A program made the position numbers and the translations under genes. The notes beneath the pieces were generated by a model. It was not told the origin of the DNA. It saw only the letters and a list, made by a program, of their open reading frames with translations, and ran no database searches. Below, piece after piece: positions 63,664-64,000 of a DNA stretch of 64,000 bases (positions within the stretch are counted from its first letter, which is position 1; each line of letters starts with the position of its first letter). The DNA comes from Paracoccaceae bacterium (GTDB taxonomy: Bacteria > Pseudomonadota > Alphaproteobacteria > Rhodobacterales > Rhodobacteraceae), in NCBI GenBank assembly GCA_021741245.1, contig JAIOYF010000002.1, positions 186,001-250,000 of the forward strand, read 5' to 3'.

Positions 63664-64000
63664 TCAGCCCCGGTCGAACTGCCGCGCGGCGATCGCCACA
63701 AGATTTCGGTCTAGGGAGTCGTCGGTTTGGCGCGCCATGTGTGGCGAAGTTTCATCCGTCGTCGGGTTGAGCAAACGTGCCGGGATATCATCCAAGGTCA
63801 CACTGTCCCATGCGGCACCGGCCTGCACGGCAGCGGCGGGCATTCCATAAACCACGGAACTTTGCGCATCTTGTGCGACGGTAAAGCCGCCAGCCTTTCG
63901 GATCGCAAGCAAACCCGCAGCGCCATCGCGGCCCATCCCGGTCAAGAGTGCAGCCGACGCGTTGGCACCCACCGTATCCGCAACGGTATGAAACAAGACG
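63664..64000 (-). CDS. cheB: Protein-glutamate methylesterase CheB, partial (3' end)
   Basis: The frame is open at the window end, so only the last 112 or so residues are seen. They match the CheB methylesterase domain: LFHTVADTVGANASAALLTG, MGRDGAAGLLAIRKAGGFTV with the catalytic Asp, and AQDAQSSVVYGMPAAAVQAG. The catalytic Ser and His and any receiver domain lie beyond the window. It demethylates or deamidates receptors, here most likely the cytoplasmic receptor at 60254. The last 40 residues (residual tail MARQTDDSLDRNLVAIAARQ) extend past the usual end. Confidence 0.9.
   Translation of the reverse strand, partial: VLFHTVADTVGANASAALLTGMGRDGAAGLLAIRKAGGFTVAQDAQSSVVYGMPAAAVQAGAAWDSVTLDDIPARLLNPTTDETSPHMARQTDDSLDRNLVAIAARQFDRG

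Noticed and set aside
1-64000. tRNA genes, CRISPR arrays, insertion sequences, prophage
   Set aside because: I looked in the spacers and saw no cloverleaf-like sequence, spaced direct repeats, transposase or phage genes.

Overview
The window reads as chromosomal DNA of a GC-rich alphaproteobacterium of the family Rhodobacteraceae, probably close to Rhodobacter/Cereibacter and relatives. The indications are tandem Hint-domain 'choice-of-anchor L' proteins, a VPLPA-CTERM protein, a single-domain xylose ABC ATPase with a ROK repressor, short HisG with HisZ, and above all flagellar and chemotaxis genes arranged as in Rhodobacter sphaeroides. Genes are densely packed, with many ATGA/TGATG stop-start overlaps. 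I saw no tRNA, rRNA, CRISPR array, transposase or plasmid gene.

Layout. 1-4.7 kb: three Hint-related genes; the first is cut by the window start and the second appears catalytically dead. 4.7-14.7 kb: dapD, a LOG-family gene, the tamA-tamB envelope pair, a di-haem peroxidase and a VPLPA-CTERM protein. 15-24.2 kb: a xylose locus, with a ROK repressor and an ASPIC/UnbV protein facing xylF-(terminator)-xylH-xylG-xylB-xylA. 24.3-26.5 kb: a DUF6434-like protein, a YihY membrane protein and an aldo-keto reductase. 26.6-32.5 kb: motB-flgE-flgK-flgL-flgI, an alphaproteobacterial-type flagellar block with CtrA-like sites. 32.5-40.1 kb: map, a molybdopterin-binding-like protein, GNAT, OmpA-like and LysR genes, an EF-hand protein, and the Kdo genes kdsB-kdsA-kdsD. 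40.2-50.5 kb: a second flagellar block with fliA, a divergent flhF and flhA facing flgP-flgT-flgA-flgM and small partners; strong sigma-54 promoter matches lie in the divergent spacer. 50.5-55.3 kb: AbrB-family membrane protein, slyX and hisS-hisZ-hisG. 55.3-56.9 kb: small proteins and fliS with its own sigma-54 site. 57-64 kb: cheB-cheW-parA-cytoplasmic receptor-cheY-cheA, in the order I recall for R. sphaeroides cheOp3, which builds the cytoplasmic chemosensory cluster.

Taken together, the window carries parts of two distinct flagellar systems 9 kb apart. One is alpha-type and probably CtrA-controlled (Fla2-like). The other is gamma-type and probably controlled by sigma-54, FliA and FlgM (Fla1-like). 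Beside them is a soluble chemoreceptor cluster whose CheA has kept its phosphotransfer His and CheW-like domain but lost the ATP-binding motifs, so it should depend on a partner kinase outside the window.
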